Notes: generated by a model not told the origin, from the letters alone. A DNA stretch of 64,000 bases from Parahoeflea alexandrii (GCF_024105735.1 NZ_JAAAML010000002.1:930001-994000); one strand, 5' to 3'. Positions 43,521 to 57,024 are shown, counted from the stretch's first letter. A program made the numbers and translations.

Positions 43521-44291
43521 ATGGCTTTCATCGATATCGAGGACCTCGAAGTCACCTTTGAAGGCAGCGGTCGGCAGGTGCGTGCGCTCAAGGGCGTGTC
43601 GCTTGCCGTTGAGGAGGAGGAGAGTTTCGGCATCGTCGGCGAGAGCGGGTCCGGCAAGTCCACCGTGCTGCGCGCGCTGTGCGGTCTGGCGCCGGTAACC
43701 GGCGGCCGGATCAGCATTGCCGGTGATCCGGTGCAGATGCCGCGTGACCAGGCCTTCTACCGCCGCGTCCAGATGGTGTTCCAGGATCCCTATGCCTCGC
43801 TGCATCCCCGCCACACCGTCGATCGGGTCTTGTCCGAACCACTCGCCATCCACGGCTTCGATCACGCCGAAGACCGGGTTGAACAGGCGCTCGAGGATGT
43901 CGGCCTCGGATCTGGCTTCCGGTTCCGCTATCCGCACCAGCTTTCCGGCGGCCAGCGCCAGCGAGTGGCCATTGCCCGCGCCCTGATCCTCGAGCCGAAG
44001 GTGATCCTGCTCGACGAGCCGACATCGGCGCTCGATGCCTCGATCCAGGCCGAGGTGCTCAACCTGCTTGACCGGCTGCGCGCCGAGCGCGGCCTGACCT
44101 ATGTGCTGGTCAGTCACGACCTGGCCGTCGTCTCGCACATGTGTGACCGCCTGATGGTGATGCAGGGCGGCGAGGTGGTCGAAGAGTTGACCCGCGAGGC
44201 GCTGCAGGCCCATGCTACGGCGAAGGACTACACCCGCAACCTGCTGACGGCGAGCGAGGGCTTCACCCGCGATCCCGCCCTTCGGCGCTGA
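43521..44291 (+). CDS. ABC ATPase, DppF type
   Basis: A 256-residue nucleotide-binding subunit: Walker [12 protein letters not shown]-loop [15 protein letters not shown], signature [10 protein letters not shown], Walker [13 protein letters not shown] and SHDLAVV. It pairs with the preceding ATPase. Shorter than many DppF proteins because the C-terminal oligopeptide extension is reduced. The stop overlaps a possible ATG at 44291 of the dipeptidase. Confidence 0.9.
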   Translation: MAFIDIEDLEVTFEGSGRQVRALKGVSLAVEEEESFGIVGESGSGKSTVLRALCGLAPVTGGRISIAGDPVQMPRDQAFYRRVQMVFQDPYASLHPRHTVDRVLSEPLAIHGFDHAEDRVEQALEDVGLGSGFRFRYPHQLSGGQRQRVAIARALILEPKVILLDEPTSALDASIQAEVLNLLDRLRAERGLTYVLVSHDLAVVSHMCDRLMVMQGGEVVEELTREALQAHATAKDYTRNLLTASEGFTRDPALRR

Positions 44292-44302
44292 TGGAGCCAG
44301 CC

Positions 44303-45367
44303 ATGGCGACTGTTCCGTTCTTTGACGGCCACAATGATTTCCTGCTGCGCCTGCTGCGCGAACCGGAGCGTCGCGAGACGCTGTGGCTAGAGCAGGGGCT
44401 GGAAGGCCATCTCGACCTGCCGCGCATGCGAGAGGCGGGCTTTGCGGGCGGTTTTTTCGCCATCTACATCCCGTCACCCGAAGAGGATGGCGCTCCCGAC
44501 TATCAGGCGATGATGGACGCGCCGCCCTATGATCTGCCGCTACCTCCGCAGATGACAGCGGCTGAGACCCAGGCGACGGCCCTCGCAATGGCCGGCCAGC
44601 TGATGTGGATGGAGCGGGCTTCCGCAGGCGCGCTGAAGATCTGCTGCACCACCGCCGACCTGCGTGCCTGCATAAAAACCGGAACCATCGCCGCGATCAT
44701 GCACATGGAAGGTGCGGAAGCCATCGGGCCTGATCTGGATGCGCTCTACGCCTTCCACGCCATGGGCCTGCGCTCGCTCGGCCCGGTCTGGAGCCGCCCG
44801 ACCGTCTTCGGCCACGGCGTCCCGTTTCGCTTTCCGGGCGATCCCGACACCGGCTCCGGCCTCACCGACGCCGGCAAGAACCTGGTCAGGGTCTGCAACG
44901 AGCTCAGGATCATGATCGACCTGTCGCACCTCAACGAGAAGGGCTTCGACGATGTCGCCAGCCTCTCGGACGCGCCGCTGGTCGCCACCCATTCCAACGC
45001 CCACGCGGTCACGTCCTCGACCCGCAACCTGACCGACCGGCAATTGGCCATGATCCGCGAGAGCGGAGGCATGGTCGGCCTCAACTACGCCACCGTGTTC
45101 CTGCGCGACGATGGCCGCAAATCGACCGATTGCGGCTGGGATCCGGTGATGCGCCACCTTGATCATCTTGTCGAAAAGCTCGGCGAAGACCATGTCGGCT
45201 TCGGCTCAGATTTCGACGGCGCCGAACTCCCTGACGTGATTGGAGATGTGACTGGCGTTCAGGCGCTGATCGATCAGATGCGGGAGCGGCAATATGGCGA
45301 AGAGCTGATCGAAAAGATCGCGCGGAATAACTGGGTATCGCTGCTGGAGCGGACCTGGGGAGGCTGA
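44303..45367 (+). CDS. M19 (renal-type) membrane dipeptidase family protein
   Basis: A 354-residue TIM-barrel metallopeptidase. Metal-binding features are DGHND at the N-terminus, MHMEGAEAIG (bridging Glu), the ATHSNAHAV histidines and the GSDFDGA motif. It hydrolyses dipeptides, often including those with D-residues. I choose ATG 44303 because GGAG lies 6 nt upstream and homologues begin close to the DGHND motif; ATG 44291, overlapping the ATPase stop, is the alternative. Last gene of the peptide-uptake operon, so imported dipeptides are probably cleaved by it. Confidence 0.87.
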   Translation: MATVPFFDGHNDFLLRLLREPERRETLWLEQGLEGHLDLPRMREAGFAGGFFAIYIPSPEEDGAPDYQAMMDAPPYDLPLPPQMTAAETQATALAMAGQLMWMERASAGALKICCTTADLRACIKTGTIAAIMHMEGAEAIGPDLDALYAFHAMGLRSLGPVWSRPTVFGHGVPFRFPGDPDTGSGLTDAGKNLVRVCNELRIMIDLSHLNEKGFDDVASLSDAPLVATHSNAHAVTSSTRNLTDRQLAMIRESGGMVGLNYATVFLRDDGRKSTDCGWDPVMRHLDHLVEKLGEDHVGFGSDFDGAELPDVIGDVTGVQALIDQMRERQYGEELIEKIARNNWVSLLERTWGG

Positions 45368-45385
45368 GCCGACCGCCGTGCCGCC

Positions 45386-45455
45386 ACTCCCTTCTCCCCT
45401 CGTGGGAGAAGGTGGATGCGACGGTTCCGTGAACCGGCGCAGACGGATGAGGGGG
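45386..45455. repeat. intergenic repeat, left copy (RIME-like)
   Basis: This segment contains CTTCTCCC-CTCGT-GGGAGAAG, a stem-loop, and ends GACGGATGAGGGGG. It is repeated in inverted orientation at 45862-45935 and, partly, in direct orientation at 45955-46011. It resembles short palindromic intergenic elements common in Rhizobiales. Confidence 0.8.
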
Positions 45456-45480
45456 CTTGTCAACTTTGATGAGGCGCTGG

Positions 45481-45849
45481 ATGAGCAAGGATATCGAACG
45501 GCTGCGAGGTTTCGCACGTGATATGCGCCGAGCTCCGACCGAGGCGGAACAGCGGTTATGGGGCGTTCTGCGCAACCGTCGGCTCGACAAGCTGAAGTTC
45601 CGTCGCCAGGTGCCGATAGGTGGCTTCATTGCCGATTTCGTCTGCATGGAAGCGAAGCTGATTGTCGAGCTGGATGGCAGTCAGCACGCAGAAAGCCCAC
45701 GGGACAAGGCCCGCGATTCAAATCTTGAAGAGCGTGGCTTCCGTATTCTGCGGCTGTGGAATGACGATGTGATCAGCGATCTGGAAAGCGCTTGCGCGAC
45801 GATCCTGGCCTTTGCGCGGGACCCGTCGCTTAAGCAGGACTGGCGATAG
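45481..45849 (+). CDS. DUF559 endonuclease-like protein
   Basis: A 122-residue protein with the DUF559 pattern LWGVLRNRRLDKLKFRRQVPIG, IADFVCMEAKLIVELDGSQH and ERGFRILRLWNDDV. The D...E.K-like residues (IADF, ELDG) place it in the PDDEXK/Vsr-like nuclease fold, function not established. I use ATG 45481 (MSKDIERLRG); an upstream in-frame ATG at 45457 lies in the repeat edge. The gene is framed by inverted copies of an intergenic repeat and separates two unrelated operons, so it may travel as a small cassette. Confidence 0.8.
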   Translation: MSKDIERLRGFARDMRRAPTEAEQRLWGVLRNRRLDKLKFRRQVPIGGFIADFVCMEAKLIVELDGSQHAESPRDKARDSNLEERGFRILRLWNDDVISDLESACATILAFARDPSLKQDWR

Positions 45850-45861
45850 GCCACTGAGAAT

Positions 45862-45935
45862 ACCCCTCATCCGTCTCCGGTCGTTTACGGAACGCCCGGA
45901 TCCACCTGCTCCCACGAGGGGAGAAGGAAGAGGTG
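45862..45935. repeat. intergenic repeat, inverted right copy
   Basis: Reverse complement of 45386-45455 with scattered differences: CCCTCATCCGTC at its left end, then TTACGGAACG and CCACGAGGGGAGAAGG. Together with the left copy it brackets the DUF559 gene. Confidence 0.8.
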
Positions 45936-45954
45936 TCTACCGCCGGCCGCCGCA

Positions 45955-46011
45955 AATTCCTCCCCTCTCCCGTGGTGGAGAAGGCGTCAGCAACGCTGAC
46001 GGATGAGGGGG
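45955..46011. repeat. intergenic repeat, third partial copy
   Basis: Same orientation as the left copy: TCCTCCCCTCTCCCGTGGTGG..., ending GACGGATGAGGGGG just before the mutase stop codon. It is shorter than the other two and carries an extra CAGCAACGCTG. Confidence 0.65.
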
Positions 46012-46012
46012 C

Positions 46013-48147
<2,135 letters not shown>

Positions 48148-48151
<4 letters not shown>

Positions 48152-50154
48152 TTCGCGAACTCCATGATGATCTCGTCGACGGCGAGGCTGTCGCCGGCCT
48201 TCACCGGGATGCGTGAGACCACGCCCTTGCGCTCGGCCTTGAGCACATTCTCCATCTTCATCGCCTCGACGACGGCCAGCGTCTGGCCTTCCTGCACCTC
48301 GTCGCCCTCGTTGACGGCAATCGAGACGATCAGGCCGGGCATCGGGCAGAGCAGCAGGCTCGATGTATCGGGCGCCACCTTCTCCTTCATCAGCCGGGCC
48401 AGTTCGGCGATGCGGGGGCTGAACACCTGCACCCGCACATCGACGCCAAGCTGCCGCAGCCGCCATCCGGCGTCGGCGGGCTCGACCTTGATGGCGTTGG
48501 TCACCCCATCGATATCGAATGCTGCCAGCTTTGCGCCTGGCGTCCAGTCTGTTGTCACCGACAGCGGCTCGCGTCCCGGCAGCCGCACCAGGTAGACATC
48601 GTCGGTGTCGTCGATATGGCCGGTGATCTCCTGGCCAGCAATCCGAACCACCTTGTCCTCATGCGCGCGCTTTTCCGCCTGGCTGAATCGCGCGCCGGAG
48701 ATCTGTGCGTTGCGCTCCCCCGAGATGTGGCTGAGCAGCAGCGCCGCAATGGCAAAGCGCTTGATGGTGTCATCATTGGGCGGCACCGGGGCAAAGCCCT
48801 CCGGATACTCCTCGGCGATGAAGCCGGTCGACAGCCGGCCCTCGCGCCAGCGCGGGTGCTGCATCAGCGCCGACAGGAACGGCAGATTGTGGCCGATGCC
48901 CTCGACCTCGAACCGGTCAAGCGCGTCGGCCATGGCGTCGACGGCCTCGAGCCGGGTCGGCGCGTGGGTGCACAGCTTGGCCACCATCGGATCGTAGAAC
49001 ATCGAGATCTCCGAGCCTTCGGTGACCCCGGTGTCGTTGCGGATGGTGATGCCGTCGCTGGTGCCTTCCTGCGGCGGCCGGTAGCGCGTCAGCCGGCCGA
49101 TCGAGGGCAGGAAGTTGCGGTAGGGGTCCTCGGCGTAGAGCCGGCTTTCGACCGCCCAGCCATTGAGCTTCACATCGGCTTGCGTGAACGGGAGCTTCTC
49201 GCCCGCTGCAACCCGGATCATCTGCTCGACCAGATCGACACCGGTGATCAGCTCGGTCACCGGATGCTCGACCTGCAGCCGCGTGTTCATCTCGAGGAAA
49301 TAGAAGTTGCGGTGCTTGTCGACAATGAATTCCACCGTGCCGGCAGACTGGTAGTCCACGGCGTTTGCCAGCGCCACCGACTGCTCGCCCATGGCCTTGC
49401 GGGTTTCCGCGTCGAGAAAGGGCGAGGGGGCCTCTTCGACCACCTTCTGGTTCCGGCGCTGGATCGAGCATTCGCGCTCGCCGAGATAGACCGCGTTGCC
49501 GTGGCTGTCGGCGATCAGCTGGATCTCGATGTGGCGCGGCTCCTCGATGAATTTTTCGATGAAGATCCGGTCATCGCCAAACGAACTTGCCGCTTCCGAT
49601 TTCGAGCGGGAAAAGCCCTCGCGCGCCTCGGCGTCGTTCCAGGCAATCCGCATGCCCTTGCCGCCGCCGCCGGCGGATGCCTTGATCATCACCGGATAGC
49701 CGATCTCGGCGGCGATCTTGGCCGCATGCGCCTCGTCATCGATAAGCCCCATGTGGCCGGGCACGGTGGAGACACCGGCTTCGGCGGCGATCTTCTTAGA
49801 GGTGATCTTGTCGCCCATCGCCTCGATGGCCTTCACCTTCGGGCCGATGAAGGCGATGCCCTCTTTCTCCAGCGCCTCGCAGAACGAGGCCCGCTCGGAC
49901 AGGAAGCCGTAACCCGGATGCACGGCCTCTGCGCCGGTTTCCTTGCACGCGGCAATGATCTTGTCAGCAATCAGGTAGGACTGGTTGGCCGGCGGCGGAC
50001 CGATATGCACGGCCTCATCAGCCATCTCCACATGCACGGCATTGCGATCGGCGTCTGAATAGACGGCAACCGTCTTGATGCCCATTGCCCGCGCGGTCTT
50101 GATGACCCGGCAGGCAATTTCACCACGATTGGCGATGAGGATCTTGGAAAACAT
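48148..50154 (-). CDS. pccA: propionyl-CoA carboxylase alpha subunit (biotin carboxylase + BCCP)
   Basis: A 668-residue protein: ATP-grasp biotin carboxylase domain ([44 protein letters not shown]) in the first 450 residues, a BT linker, and a C-terminal biotinyl domain with the biotin Lys633 in AMKM. It carboxylates biotin for transfer by PccB to propionyl-CoA, making methylmalonyl-CoA for the downstream mutase. The beta subunit is not adjacent but at 52142-53674. Two hairpins occur in the 139-bp upstream gap. Confidence 0.94.
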
Positions 50155-50172
50155 GCACTTCTACCCCCGCTG

Positions 50173-50224
50173 ATGGGCCTGTGGCCCATGACTTCCAGTC
50201 GTTTCACCCGGGTCCGTGCCCGGG
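50173..50224. other. two stem-loops in the pccA leader
   Basis: ATGGGCC-TGT-GGCCCAT (50173-50189) and CCCGGG/CCCGGG (50207-50212 with 50219-50224) lie directly upstream of pccA on the minus strand. They could end the preceding transcript or modulate pccA; neither has a T-run. Confidence 0.4.
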
Positions 50225-50293
50225 GTATTTCAGACACCCGGTCATCCGGATGCCTGTTCGCGGCTCTCCCCATTCAGGAGAGAGCCATGGTCT

Positions 50294-50671
50294 TCAGACC
50301 TCAAGCACATCCTCGAATGCGGCGGGATAGCTCGCCCGCCCCACGCGTTCGTCAATCCGGAGCAGCGCCTGATATGATTTCGGATCGAACGGCTCTTCTG
50401 CCGGCACGATCTCCCGCCCGAACAGCCAACTGATCCGCCCCGCATCGAGGTTGCCGCGCTCAAACGGCTCGTCGCCGTAAAGGTGCCAGAGCGCATGCAG
50501 AAAGGCCGCATCGGCGAGCTTTTCCGTCGATGTCCGGTCCGCCATCCGGCGGCGGTTGATGATCGGCGAGACCCCGCGCGGATTGGCCCTGCGGATGGTG
50601 AACTGGAACCCCGTGCCGGGCAGGCCGGACGGGATCCCTCGGTGCTTGGTCATTTCAGGCAGTTTTGCCAT
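50294..50671 (-). CDS. conserved-looking hypothetical protein
   Basis: A 125-residue soluble protein I do not recognise. The N-terminal third is basic (FQFTIRRANPRG...IINRRRM), the rest acidic and helical (KLADAAFLHALWHLYGDEPFERGNLDAGRISWLFGREIVP in the middle). The proposed ATG at 50671 overlaps the yghU stop by one base (TGATG), indicating coupling; internal Mets at 50653 and 50545 are alternatives. Codon use looks like that of neighbours. No transmembrane segment or Cys cluster is visible. Confidence 0.6.
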   Translation of the reverse strand: MAKLPEMTKHRGIPSGLPGTGFQFTIRRANPRGVSPIINRRRMADRTSTEKLADAAFLHALWHLYGDEPFERGNLDAGRISWLFGREIVPAEEPFDPKSYQALLRIDERVGRASYPAAFEDVLEV

Positions 50672-51591
50672 CAGGCCTTGCCTTCCTTCTGGGCGTCGAG
50701 CTTGTCCTGGGTGCGCAGCTCGAAATCGCTGGCGTCATGACGCTCGTGCAACTGCTCGGACGGATCGCCAAAGGCGCGGTTGACCATGCGTCCCCGTTTT
50801 ACCGCCGGGCGCGCGGCAATCTGGTCGGTCCAGCGCTTCAGGTTGGTGTAGATGCCGGTGTCGAGATAGGTGGCGGCATCATTGTAGACGTTGCCCTGCA
50901 TCAGCGTGCCGTACCAGGGCCAGATCGCCATGTCGGCAATCGAATACTCAGCTCCGGCCATGTACTCGTTCTTGGCGAGGTTCTTGTCGAGCACGTCGAG
51001 CTGGCGCTTGACCTCCATGGCGAAGCGGTCGATCGCGTACTCGATCTTCATCGGCGCATAGGCGTAGAAGTGCCCGAAGCCGCCACCCAGGAACGGACCC
51101 GAGCCCATCTGCCAAAACAGCCAGTTGAGTGCTTCTGTGCGCGCATGGTGCTCCTTGGGCAGGAACGCGCCGAACTTCTCGGCCAGGTAAAGAAGGATCG
51201 AGCCGCTTTCGAACAGCCGTGTCGGCTCCGGCGTCGAATGGTCCACCATCGCCGGGATCTTCGAGTTCGGATTGACGTCGACAAAGCCCGAACCGAACTG
51301 GTTGCCTTCCCCGATATTGACGAGCCACGCGTCGTATTCCGCGCCCTTGTGACCGGCGGCGAGCAGCTCTTCCAGCATCACCGTCACCTTGACGCCGTTC
51401 GGCGTCGCCAGCGAATAAAGCTGCAGCGGATGCTTGCCGACCTGCAGGTCCTTGTCATGCGTCGGGCCGGAAATCGGCCGGTTGATATTGGCGAAGCGGC
51501 CGCCATTGCCCTGTTTCCATTCCCACAGCTTTGCAGGCTGGTAGCCGGCGGGAAAATTGTTTTCTGGCGGGAAGCTGGTGTCATCAGTCAT
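50671..51591 (-). CDS. yghU: YghU-type glutathione-dependent disulfide-bond oxidoreductase
   Basis: A 306-residue glutathione transferase-family protein with the YghU N-terminus YQPAKLWEWKQGNGGRFANINRPISGPTHD (seen across residues 17-46), the thioredoxin-fold LYSLATPNGVKVTVMLEEL with Thr-Pro-Asn, and the C-terminal helical domain AEYSIADMAIWPWYG. Family members bind two glutathione molecules and act as disulfide reductases in the cytoplasm. The hypothetical gene downstream overlaps its stop. Its role among propionate genes is unclear. Confidence 0.92.
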   Translation of the reverse strand: MTDDTSFPPENNFPAGYQPAKLWEWKQGNGGRFANINRPISGPTHDKDLQVGKHPLQLYSLATPNGVKVTVMLEELLAAGHKGAEYDAWLVNIGEGNQFGSGFVDVNPNSKIPAMVDHSTPEPTRLFESGSILLYLAEKFGAFLPKEHHARTEALNWLFWQMGSGPFLGGGFGHFYAYAPMKIEYAIDRFAMEVKRQLDVLDKNLAKNEYMAGAEYSIADMAIWPWYGTLMQGNVYNDAATYLDTGIYTNLKRWTDQIAARPAVKRGRMVNRAFGDPSEQLHERHDASDFELRTQDKLDAQKEGKA

Positions 51592-51716
51592 GAAATGGGA
51601 TCCTTGTTGGTGAGAATTGTCTCACCGGAGCATATAGGCCGAAAGTCGGAGAATTGCAGCCGCCAGCAACCGCGCCGTTCCTGTCAAAATCCCGTGAGCG
51701 CCCGCAAGGCGCTGCA

Positions 51717-52112
51717 TCAACCCAGATAATCCGCATCTTCCACCTTCTCGAGCCACGTCACAGCAACTCCGTCAAGCGCCTCCTGGATGGCGAGATGCGT
51801 CATCGCCACTTCCGGAGCCGCGCCATGCCAATGCTTCTCGCCCGGTTCGAACCAGACCACGTCGCCCGGCCGGATTTCCTCGATCGGTCCGCCCTCGCGC
51901 TGCGCCCGTCCGAGCCCCGATGTGACGATGATCGTCTGCCCCAGCGGGTGCGTGTGCCATGCCGTCCGCGCGCCCGGCTCGAACGTCACCGCCGCCCCTT
52001 GGACCCGCCCTGGTGCCTCGGCCACAAACAGCCTGTCGAGCCGCACCGTGCCGGTGAAGTACTCTTCCGGCCCTTTTGCCGAGGGCGTCGATCCTGCGCG
52101 GGTGATCTTCAT
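51717..52112 (-). CDS. single-domain cupin, (R)-mandelonitrile lyase-like
   Basis: A 131-residue cupin. The two cupin motifs are visible: [17 protein letters not shown] (metal-binding His pair and Gln) and [19 protein letters not shown] (third His). It closely resembles the small metal-dependent cupins annotated as (R)-mandelonitrile lyase-like, also described as quercetinase-like. A natural substrate is not known. It lies 29 bp after pccB with a GGAGGAG site, so it may be cotranscribed with bioY-pccB. Confidence 0.82.
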   Translation of the reverse strand: MKITRAGSTPSAKGPEEYFTGTVRLDRLFVAEAPGRVQGAAVTFEPGARTAWHTHPLGQTIIVTSGLGRAQREGGPIEEIRPGDVVWFEPGEKHWHGAAPEVAMTHLAIQEALDGVAVTWLEKVEDADYLG

Positions 52113-52141
52113 GGTGTGCTCCTCCGGGGGGCTGCGGCGGC

Positions 52142-53673
<1,532 letters not shown>

Positions 53674-53674
<1 letters not shown>

Positions 53675-54261
53675 CACAGGCCTCCCTTTCTCGCAATCAT
53701 CGCCCATGTTGCCGGAAACACTGCCGCTGCCAAGGCTGCTTTGGTCGCATCCCCAAGGATGAACGGCGTCAGCCCCCAGGCGAGGATCGGCTGGTCCCAG
53801 CCAAACAGCGCGCCGAGCCACAAAACGCCGGGCACATAGATGATGGCGCTGGCGATGATGGCCGCGAGGAACGCGCTCAGCGGCGAGCGGTCCATGCCGC
53901 GCTCGGCAAGCGTGCCGGCAGCGAAGGCAGCCAAGAGGTAGCCGAGCAGATAGCCCCCGGTCGGTCCCATCATGTAGGCAAGGCCGATGCCCTTCTCCGG
54001 CGTGCCGGCAAACACCGGCAGGCCGAGCGCACCCTGGACAAGATACAGCGCCACCGCAGCAGAGCCGAGCCGGGACCCTAGCGCCAATCCTAGCCCGATG
54101 ACGACAAACGTCGTCATGGTCAGCGGCACCGGGTAGAAGGGGATCGAGAGCTTGGCTGACAGCGTCAGCAGAATCGAGCCGGCAATGGCCACGAGGCTGG
54201 CGATGGCCAGTTTTTCGGGCCGGGAGGCGGTCAGGGCGGCATAAAGGGTCAAGGCGGGCAC
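53674..54261 (-). CDS. bioY: biotin transporter BioY
   Basis: A 195-residue integral membrane S-component with six hydrophobic segments and the BioY signatures [33 protein letters not shown] and [15 protein letters not shown]. It takes up biotin, the cofactor of the carboxylase encoded next. I prefer the GTG at 54261, since the family begins near [14 protein letters not shown]; an ATG at 54336 would add an unrelated basic stretch ([10 protein letters not shown]). Divergent from the ScfR-like regulator with a RamB-like box between. Confidence 0.88.
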
Positions 54262-54365
54262 TCCGTGAAACCGGGAAATGATTGTCCGGTGGTAGCGCGA
54301 ATGAACGTGCCGCAACAGGGTTGAAAAGGTAAGCATGTTGCACTAGTAATGTTTGCATCTGCAAT

Positions 54366-54376
54366 TTTGCAAAGTT
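54366..54376. promoter_or_regulatory. RamB/ScfR-type operator candidate
   Basis: TTTGCAAAGTT matches the reverse complement of the AAACTTTGCAAA core known for RamB-type regulators. It lies 10 bp upstream of the ScfR-like start, flanked by related TTGCAT and TTGCGAA half-sites, in the gap shared with bioY. Confidence 0.6.
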
Positions 54377-54386
54377 GCGAACATTC

Positions 54387-55829
54387 ATGCGGGCACGCAA
54401 GCTCTTCATCGGCGGCAAGGTCCGCGCCATCCGCGGCGAGCACGGCCTGACCCAGGCCGGCTTTGCCCAGAAGCTTGGCATCTCCACCAGCTATCTCAAC
54501 CAGATCGAGAACAACCAACGCCATGTCAGTGCCTCGGTGCTGCTGGCCCTGGCCGAAGCCTTCTCCGTCGACATCACCACCCTGTCCGACCAGGATAGCG
54601 ACCGGCTGCTCGCCGATGTCTCCGAGGCGCTCGCCGATCCGGTCTCGGGCGGGGCACAACCGTCGCTGACCGATGTCAAGCTGGTGGTGCAGAACGCCCC
54701 GTCCTTTGCCCGCGCCTTCCTGTCTCTGCACCAGGCCATGCGCCGCTCCGGCGACCAGCTCGCCGAACTCGACGAGACGCTGGAGCGGTCCGGCGCACTG
54801 AGCGAGCCGACGCCATACGAGGAAGTCCGCGATTTCTTCCATTATGTCGACAACTACATCCACGAGTTGGATCTCGCCGGCGAGGCGCTGAGCCGGGACC
54901 TGGCCAAGAGCCGCGGCGTCAGCCTCAAGGCGCTGGCCGACCATATCGAACGGCGCCACCGGGTGCGGGTGGTGATCGGCGCCGGCAGCGAGCCGGGGGC
55001 GGGGCAGGGCGATGCGAATGGCGGCGGGCTGCGCCGTTTCGATCCGGTCAGCCGCGTGCTCTGGCTCAATCCGCGCACGCCGGCCTCGACCCAGGCCTTC
55101 CAGATTGCCTGCCAGATTGCGCTGATCGAGCATGACGCGGCGATGACCCGGATCATCTCCGAGGCGCGCTTCCGCTCGGCTGATGCCGCCGGTATCTGCC
55201 GCATCGGTCTTGCCAACTACTTTGCCGGCGCCGCCATCCTGCCCTATGGCGCTTTCAGCGCCGCTGCACGCGAGTTGCGCCACGACCTTGTGCTTTTGGC
55301 CGACCGGTTCGCAACCAGTCTCGAGCAGGTGGCGCACCGGCTTTCGACCCTGCAGCGGCCGGGACAGAAGGGCGTGCCGTTCTTCTTCGCCCGGGTCGAC
55401 AAGGCCGGCAACATCACCAAGCGTCATTCCGCCACCAAGTTGCAATTCGCCCGTTTCGGCTCTGCCTGTCCCTTGTGGAACGCGCATTCCGCCTTCGAGA
55501 CCCCGAACCGGATCATCCGGCAGCTGGCCGAAACGCCGGACGGCGTGCGTTATCTCTGCCTTGCCACTGCGGTCTCCAAACCCTCCGGCGGCTGGCGCGA
55601 TCCGGTGCAGTCCTATGCCTTAGCGCTCGGCTGCGAGGTGGCTCACGCCGGCGAACTGGTCTACGCCGACGATCTCGACATCGCCCGCGCCGAGGCCTTC
55701 GAACCGATCGGCGTCTCCTGCCGGATCTGCGAGCGCCGCAACTGCCATCAGCGCGCAGTCCCCCCACTCAAGCGCCGTCTGGTGGTCGATCCCAACACCC
55801 GCAAAACAGTGCCCTACGGATTGGAATGA
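54387..55829 (+). CDS. ScfR/RamB-like XRE-family regulator of short-chain acyl metabolism
   Basis: A 480-residue regulator: XRE helix-turn-helix at about residues 8-65 ([36 protein letters not shown] in part), a degenerate ImmA/IrrE-like domain (about 140-290; the HExxH motif is not kept), and a C-terminal DUF2083-type domain with a Cys cluster C445, C448, C453. Family members sense acyl-CoA or acyl status and control propionate/glyoxylate genes. Divergent from bioY-pccB. The ATG at 54387 is used; an in-frame TTG at 54375 overlaps the operator. Confidence 0.85.
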   Translation: MRARKLFIGGKVRAIRGEHGLTQAGFAQKLGISTSYLNQIENNQRHVSASVLLALAEAFSVDITTLSDQDSDRLLADVSEALADPVSGGAQPSLTDVKLVVQNAPSFARAFLSLHQAMRRSGDQLAELDETLERSGALSEPTPYEEVRDFFHYVDNYIHELDLAGEALSRDLAKSRGVSLKALADHIERRHRVRVVIGAGSEPGAGQGDANGGGLRRFDPVSRVLWLNPRTPASTQAFQIACQIALIEHDAAMTRIISEARFRSADAAGICRIGLANYFAGAAILPYGAFSAAARELRHDLVLLADRFATSLEQVAHRLSTLQRPGQKGVPFFFARVDKAGNITKRHSATKLQFARFGSACPLWNAHSAFETPNRIIRQLAETPDGVRYLCLATAVSKPSGGWRDPVQSYALALGCEVAHAGELVYADDLDIARAEAFEPIGVSCRICERRNCHQRAVPPLKRRLVVDPNTRKTVPYGLE

Positions 55830-55915
55830 TCGCCGGCAAGGCTTGCGGCATGTCGTGCGCTCGGGCTAGGAATTTGCATCGCCCCGTTTCGGGGCATCAG
55901 CGAAAGGCAGACCCG

Positions 55916-56362
55916 GTGACCGGCACGATCTATGTCCTCAACGGACCGAACCTCAATCTTCTGGGCAAGCGCCAGCCGGAAATCTATGGCCACGAAACCA
56001 TGGCCGATGTCGAGGCCGCCTGCCTGAGCCAGGCCGAAAGCTATGGCCTTGCCGTCCGGTTCCTGCAATCCAATGCCGAGCACCAGCTGATCGACTGGAT
56101 CCACGAGGCCCGTGAAGATGCGGTAGCCGTGATCATCAACCCCGGCGCCTACACCCACACTTCGATAGCGATCCTCGATGCGCTCAACACTTTCGAAGGC
56201 CCGGTGATGGAAGTCCACATTTCCAACGTGCACAAGCGCGAGGAATTCCGCCGCCATTCCTATGTGTCGCTGCGCGCAGACGGCGTCATCGCCGGCTGCG
56301 GCACGCAGGGTTACCTGCTGGCGATCGACCGCGTCGCCAAACTGGTGAGCGCCACCAACTGA
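55916..56362 (+). CDS. aroQ: type II 3-dehydroquinate dehydratase
   Basis: A 148-residue dodecameric-type dehydroquinase in the shikimate pathway. Features: [20 protein letters not shown] with catalytic Tyr24, NPGAYTHTS, and catalytic His101 in [13 protein letters not shown] use GTG 55916 (AAAGG 8 nt upstream), which starts one residue before the conserved core; the frame is open far upstream only because it overlaps the regulator. It follows the regulator by about 85 bp and may be a separate transcription unit or a second, catabolic (quinate) copy. Confidence 0.93.
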   Translation: MTGTIYVLNGPNLNLLGKRQPEIYGHETMADVEAACLSQAESYGLAVRFLQSNAEHQLIDWIHEAREDAVAVIINPGAYTHTSIAILDALNTFEGPVMEVHISNVHKREEFRRHSYVSLRADGVIAGCGTQGYLLAIDRVAKLVSATN

Positions 56363-56377
56363 GGCGGGCGACCGACC

Positions 56378-56842
56378 TCAGAAGTCGAGCGGCGCGTTGT
56401 CGGTGACTTCTTTCATCACGAAAAAGCTTCGGATCTGGCGCACGCCTGGAAAGGCGATGAGCTGCTCGCCGTGCAGCTTGTTGAAATCGGCCATGTCCTG
56501 CACCCGCACTTTCAGGAAATAGTCGAAGTCGCCGGCGACCAGATGACAGTCGAGCACGAAGCTCAACTTGCGGATCGCCGTCTCGAAGGCTGCGAAACTC
56601 TCGGGCGTTGAGCGATCGAGCACCACGCCGACCATGACCAGCGCGCCGCGCGAAACTGCGTGCGGATTGATCAATGCCCTGAACCCCTTGATGAAGCCCT
56701 CGTCGACCAGCCGCTGGGTGCGGCGATGGCAGGTTGCAGGGCTGACGGAGACCTTCTGGGCGAGATCGGCATTGCTCAGCCGCCCGTCCGCCTGCAGCAG
56801 CTTGAGCATCTTGCGGTCAATTTTATCAAGATCAGCAGGCAT
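56378..56842 (-). CDS. acdR: Lrp/AsnC-family regulator, probably AcdR
   Basis: A 154-residue Lrp-family protein: HTH at residues 6-50 (DKIDRKMLKLLQADGRLSNADLAQKVSVSP) and a RAM ligand domain with LDCHLVAGDFDYFLKVRVQD. It is divergent from acdS, the standard position of AcdR, which activates ACC deaminase in response to ACC. The identity is from position and family; other Lrp paralogues look similar. Confidence 0.75.
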   Translation of the reverse strand: MPADLDKIDRKMLKLLQADGRLSNADLAQKVSVSPATCHRRTQRLVDEGFIKGFRALINPHAVSRGALVMVGVVLDRSTPESFAAFETAIRKLSFVLDCHLVAGDFDYFLKVRVQDMADFNKLHGEQLIAFPGVRQIRSFFVMKEVTDNAPLDF

Positions 56843-57024
56843 GAAAGAAACTTCCGTAAATTGATATTCCTATGGAAAGATCCATCGAAATTTTGCTTCG
56901 AATTTGCTGCATGATAAATTCCACACGACGAGTTTGAAAGCACCTTTCATGCGATCCGGGTTAGGTTTCTCTCCTGAATAAGCCACCTCGCGCCGACCAG
57001 GCCCCAACCCACGGACAGACACCC
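56843..57024. promoter_or_regulatory. acdR-acdS divergent control region
   Basis: This 182-bp gap is AT-richer than its surroundings between 56855 and 56925. Two phased repeats ATTTTGC (56890-56896) and AATTTGC (56901-56907) are 11 bp apart, one helical turn, which suits a multimeric Lrp-type protein. No gene is present. Confidence 0.45.

Noticed and set aside
45386-46011. CRISPR array or insertion sequence in the repeat region
   Set aside because: There are only three repeat copies, in mixed orientation, with no regular spacers, no transposase and no target-site duplication visible.
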